This document shows positions 61,356-64,000 of a DNA stretch of 64,000 nucleotides, piece after piece. The position numbers were made by a program, and so were the translations under genes. The stretch comes from Dysgonomonas sp. HDW5A (GTDB lineage Bacteria; Bacteroidota; Bacteroidia; Bacteroidales; Dysgonomonadaceae). The stretch is taken from the NCBI RefSeq assembly GCF_011299555.1, contig NZ_CP049857.1, forward strand, positions 2,046,001 through 2,110,000. The letters are read 5' to 3'. Numbering within the stretch: position 1 is the first letter of the stretch; every line of letters starts with the position of its first letter. Below the pieces are notes generated by a model. That model searched no databases and was not told the origin of the DNA. It worked only from the letters and a program-made list of their open reading frames with translations.

Positions 61356-62372
61356 ATGATGCAAAATAATTTAGTTCTGGTTACTGGAGCAAACGGTCAT
61401 TTGGGGAATAATCTGGTTAGACTACTTATCGATAAAGGGTATAAAGTAAGAGCCTCGGTGCGTAATATCAAAAATAGTGAACCCTTTCTAGGACTAGATT
61501 GTGAGGTTAAACAAGCCGATATAACGGATAAACAGTCGATGGTTGAAGCTTTACAAGGAGTTGACACTTTTTATGCCGTAGGAGCTGTCTTTAAATTGTG
61601 GGCAAAAGATCCTCAAAAAGAAATTTATGATGTAAATATGATTGGTTGCAAGACTATGATTGAAGCAGCCGCTGAAGCAGGAGTGCGCCGTATTGTTTAT
61701 GTCAGTTCTATTGCGGCACTTGATTATTCTAAATTACCAATAACAGAAGATTCCGGATATAATCCAGATAGGAGAGATATGTATTATAATTCAAAAAATG
61801 ATGCAGAGAAGCTAGCTTTTAAATTGGCAGCCGAGCATAATATTGAATTAGTCTCGGTTATGCCCAGTGCTATGATTGGTAGTGTTATTGCAGATCGGTT
61901 GAGTAATTCCTGTATGATTTTACGTTCGGTTCTAAAAAACGAACTTTCAGTAGAAACCAATGTAGCTCTGAACTGGATAGATGTAAAAGATGTGGCTGAA
62001 GGGTGTTATTTAGCAGCAAAGAAAGGACGTAATGGAGAGCGTTATATTCTGGCAAATGAAAAGAGTCTTTCTATTACCGAAACTATGTCTATCGCAAATA
62101 ATCTTATTCCCGAATTAAAGTTGAAAAAGCCTGTTCGTGTTCCTAAATTTGTGCTTTACTCTGTAGCTTGGTTTATGGAGATGAGAGCAAAAATAACAGG
62201 AAACCCTCCCGTTTTAACGCCCAAAGAAGTTGGCATGTTTTGGGGATTGATTCCGGATTTTGATATCTCTAAAGCGAGAACCGAACTCGGATTTAATCCT
62301 AAACCCGGAAGAGAGGCTTTAGAAAATGCCTTAGTTTATATGTGGAATAATAAGGATCGGTTTTTAAACTAA
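61356..62372 (+). CDS. NAD(P)-dependent epimerase/dehydratase, dihydroflavonol-reductase-like
   Basis: The 338-residue protein is an extended short-chain dehydrogenase: nucleotide-binding GANGHLGNN near 11, catalytic Ser (VYVSSIAAL) and the YxxxK motif YYNSKNDAEK near 148. It resembles dihydroflavonol 4-reductase-like enzymes that reduce ketones or aldehydes with NAD(P)H; substrate unknown. The gene follows the Crp/Fnr regulator by 63 bp. Two ATGs lie in tandem at the start. Confidence 0.88.
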   Translation: MMQNNLVLVTGANGHLGNNLVRLLIDKGYKVRASVRNIKNSEPFLGLDCEVKQADITDKQSMVEALQGVDTFYAVGAVFKLWAKDPQKEIYDVNMIGCKTMIEAAAEAGVRRIVYVSSIAALDYSKLPITEDSGYNPDRRDMYYNSKNDAEKLAFKLAAEHNIELVSVMPSAMIGSVIADRLSNSCMILRSVLKNELSVETNVALNWIDVKDVAEGCYLAAKKGRNGERYILANEKSLSITETMSIANNLIPELKLKKPVRVPKFVLYSVAWFMEMRAKITGNPPVLTPKEVGMFWGLIPDFDISKARTELGFNPKPGREALENALVYMWNNKDRFLN

Positions 62373-62379
62373 AAGTCTA

Positions 62380-62784
62380 TTACTCTTTCTGAGGTGGTAT
62401 GGGCACCTGCTCTGTAAGCATTACTTTTCCATTTTTGTCATAATATGAACAGAGCATGCCCTTTATATCAACTGTCCATTTTTCAACTCCCGAAGCTGCC
62501 GAATGTTTGCAAAAAGTCATATAATTAGTCTGCCCCTGCTGATGAATAGTTAAAGCATGTTGTAGTCTTTCTATATCGCTTTCTTCAGCAATATGTAGCT
62601 CTGGATACTTAGGATCAGAGGTAAGTTGAAAATTGTCTTTCCCAGAATAAACGGTGTGTCCGTCATTCACGTAAATAGTATAACTTATTACTCCCAATTC
62701 AATCAGTTCCTGTATGTAATGGGGGAAGTCTGCACCACTTTTTACTTTGGCATGAATCTCTTCTATTGCATGAATTGTAAACAT
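62380..62784 (-). CDS. DUF1398 family protein
   Basis: The 134-residue cytoplasmic protein matches the DUF1398 family, sometimes labelled phage envelope-like protein. Typical parts are an N-terminal helix (IEEIHAKVKSGADFPHYIQELIELGVISYTIYVNDGHTVY) and a C-terminal DIKGMLCSYYDKNGKVM. The function is unknown. It is convergent with the epimerase gene. Confidence 0.8.
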   Translation of the reverse strand: MFTIHAIEEIHAKVKSGADFPHYIQELIELGVISYTIYVNDGHTVYSGKDNFQLTSDPKYPELHIAEESDIERLQHALTIHQQGQTNYMTFCKHSAASGVEKWTVDIKGMLCSYYDKNGKVMLTEQVPIPPQKE

Positions 62785-62950
62785 AATCTTATCGATTTAG
62801 ATTGTCCGTTTTAATTGATTACTAAATGAATATATGATATTAATAGCCTACTATTAATATAACATTCGTATTTCGTCTTTGTTTATGATTTGATCGGTTT
62901 TGTGAAGTGTATCAGTTGGTTAAATCTGATTGGTCTAAAAAGAAGACTGT

Positions 62951-63805
62951 TTATGACTCTTCAGTTTCTTGATTGGGAGATGATGATACGGAGGGAATAC
63001 CCGGTTCAGAAGTCTCAGATAAAGATAATTCAAGTTCTTTTTCTTTTAGAATGAAGATACTCTTGGTAAACTCTTTATCCATATTGATCTTATCCAAAGC
63101 TTCTTCTGCAGCCCTTTGCTGTGATTCTTTCTTTGAATAGCCACGACCTGTACCCGATTCTTGATCGTATATGTCAACAGCCGTATAGAATATCGGATTA
63201 TTATTGTCGTCTGTAAATGATTCGATAAGTCTGAACTCAATTGGAATTTTATTTTTTTGACTCCATTCAATCAGACGTGATTTGAAGTTTACTTCTTGTT
63301 GGGCAACCGTTTCAATATTCAGGTGTTCAACGATAAGCCTTTCATGTACAAATTTTTTGGCAATACGGTAGCCTTGATCAAGATAAATCGCACCGATTAA
63401 TGCTTCGAGAGCATTACCATACATGTGCGTTTTGTGATTGCCGGTTTTTGCAGAAGATTTTATAAGGCGATCCAGTCCTAAATTGAGTGCTAATTTGTTT
63501 AAAGTTTCGCGCTGAACAATCTTCGACCTCATATTGGTAAGGAAGCCTTCTTTCTTGTATTCGAATTCCTTAAATACGATATCAGCTACTATTGCATCGA
63601 GAATGGCATCTCCTAGAAACTCGAGACGCTCATTGTTGATCCATCTTCCGTCTTTCAGTTTGATAGACGATGATTTATGCAATAATGCTTGCTCATACAA
63701 TGTTATATTGTATGGATAGAAATTTAGTATCTTATAAAACGAAACATAAGGCTCTTTCCCTTTTTTAGGAAGAAGCCTTATATTTCGATATAGTTTCTTA
63801 AGCAC
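62951..63805 (-). CDS. rnc: Ribonuclease III
   Basis: The 284-residue protein has the RNase III signature NERLEFLGDAILDAIVADIV (about residue 58) and a second acidic site (NALEALIGAIYLD), with a double-stranded-RNA-binding domain near 170-240. The last 40 residues are an acidic/serine tail not present in all homologues. It cuts double-stranded RNA, including the rRNA precursor. The start codon is GTG at 63805, directly after the fabF stop (63808-63806), so the two genes are translationally coupled. The order fabF-rnc is conserved in this phylum. Confidence 0.94.
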   Translation of the reverse strand: MLKKLYRNIRLLPKKGKEPYVSFYKILNFYPYNITLYEQALLHKSSSIKLKDGRWINNERLEFLGDAILDAIVADIVFKEFEYKKEGFLTNMRSKIVQRETLNKLALNLGLDRLIKSSAKTGNHKTHMYGNALEALIGAIYLDQGYRIAKKFVHERLIVEHLNIETVAQQEVNFKSRLIEWSQKNKIPIEFRLIESFTDDNNNPIFYTAVDIYDQESGTGRGYSKKESQQRAAEEALDKINMDKEFTKSIFILKEKELELSLSETSEPGIPSVSSSPNQETEES

Positions 63806-64000
63806 TTACTTATTAAACTTCTTTACGATTACACATGCATTGTGTCCACCAAAACCAAATGTATTTGATAAGGCAGCTCTGACTTCTCTTTTTTGAGCTT
63901 TATTAAATGTCAGGTTCAATTTGTAATCAATTTCGGGATCTTCATCACCTTCAGTGAAGTTGATCGTTGGAGGTACGATATCATTTTGTACAGAAAGTAC
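63806..64000 (-). CDS. fabF: 3-oxoacyl-ACP synthase II, C-terminal part (cut by window edge)
   Basis: The visible 64 residues include SNTFGFGGHNACVIVKKF, the conserved C-terminal beta-ketoacyl synthase motif. The His needed for decarboxylation lies in the NxFGFGGHN loop. This enzyme condenses malonyl-ACP with acyl-ACP in fatty acid synthesis. The frame continues beyond the right edge. It comes just before rnc in the same direction. Confidence 0.93.
   Translation of the reverse strand, partial: VLSVQNDIVPPTINFTEGDEDPEIDYKLNLTFNKAQKREVRAALSNTFGFGGHNACVIVKKFNK

Overview
The window is an AT-rich chromosomal segment of a Bacteroidetes (Bacteroidales) bacterium, most like Dysgonomonas or a related genus. 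This rests on the gene content: a type IX secretion sorting domain, SusC-like carboxypeptidase-regulatory beta-barrels, long MacB/FtsX permeases next to a sigma-54 regulator, a GH3/beta-lactamase fusion, the order fabF-rnc, and -7 boxes of the TAnnTTTG type. The genus is inference; no rRNA is present.

Left chromosomal part (1-41.8 kb). From the left edge come the N-terminus of a cyclic beta-1,2-glucan synthase-like protein, an AraC-type regulator and fumC (all minus), a Crp/Fnr regulator with a flavin-binding neighbour, and a large secreted M6 peptidase with leucine-rich repeats. A sigma-54 response regulator, a sensor kinase and an esterase (8.8-12.3 kb, plus) converge on an export operon (28.4-12.4 kb, minus). 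That operon encodes a TolC-like channel, a HlyD-like adaptor, five MacB-type permeases, one ATPase and a GIN-domain protein. A sigma-54-like promoter element lies just before the TolC gene, so the regulator pair probably controls the exporter. Next come a porin, a hydrolase, a PIF1-like helicase, an acetyltransferase, tRNA-Lys, an outer-membrane beta-barrel receptor, a split 5'-nucleotidase and a GH3/beta-lactamase cell-wall recycling enzyme.

Integrated island (about 41.96-60.66 kb). A perfect 159-bp direct repeat (41803-41961 and 60499-60657) contains a whole tRNA-Phe gene with its -7 box and terminator. It bounds an 18.7-kb element. A tyrosine recombinase sits just inside the left repeat, and tandem AGTTAAACC arm-type sites lie near both ends. 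Cargo in order: (i) an OLD-family ATPase/TOPRIM nuclease; (ii) a WYL-like protein, a frameshifted KTSC-like gene with a G6 tract, an SMC/ABC-like ATPase with an odd Walker A, and an adjoining PD-(D/E)XK nuclease; (iii) two unknown proteins, a helicase-like protein with a degenerate P-loop and a second PIF1-like helicase; (iv) ArdA antirestriction, three small secreted proteins, a membrane protein, an unknown protein and an ADP-ribosylglycohydrolase; (v) a lipoprotein. A 49-bp repeat occurs four times, always after the last gene of a block. It seems to mark module borders. No conjugation, capsid or terminase genes are seen, so this looks like a non-conjugative defence/anti-defence island.

Right chromosomal part (60.7-64 kb). 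A second Crp/Fnr regulator, an NAD-dependent epimerase, a DUF1398 protein, rnc and the C-terminus of fabF (the last three minus).

The most promising undescribed system is the ATPase plus PD-(D/E)XK nuclease pair (46234-49437), together with the G-tract gene directly before it and the repeat-bounded modular layout of the island.
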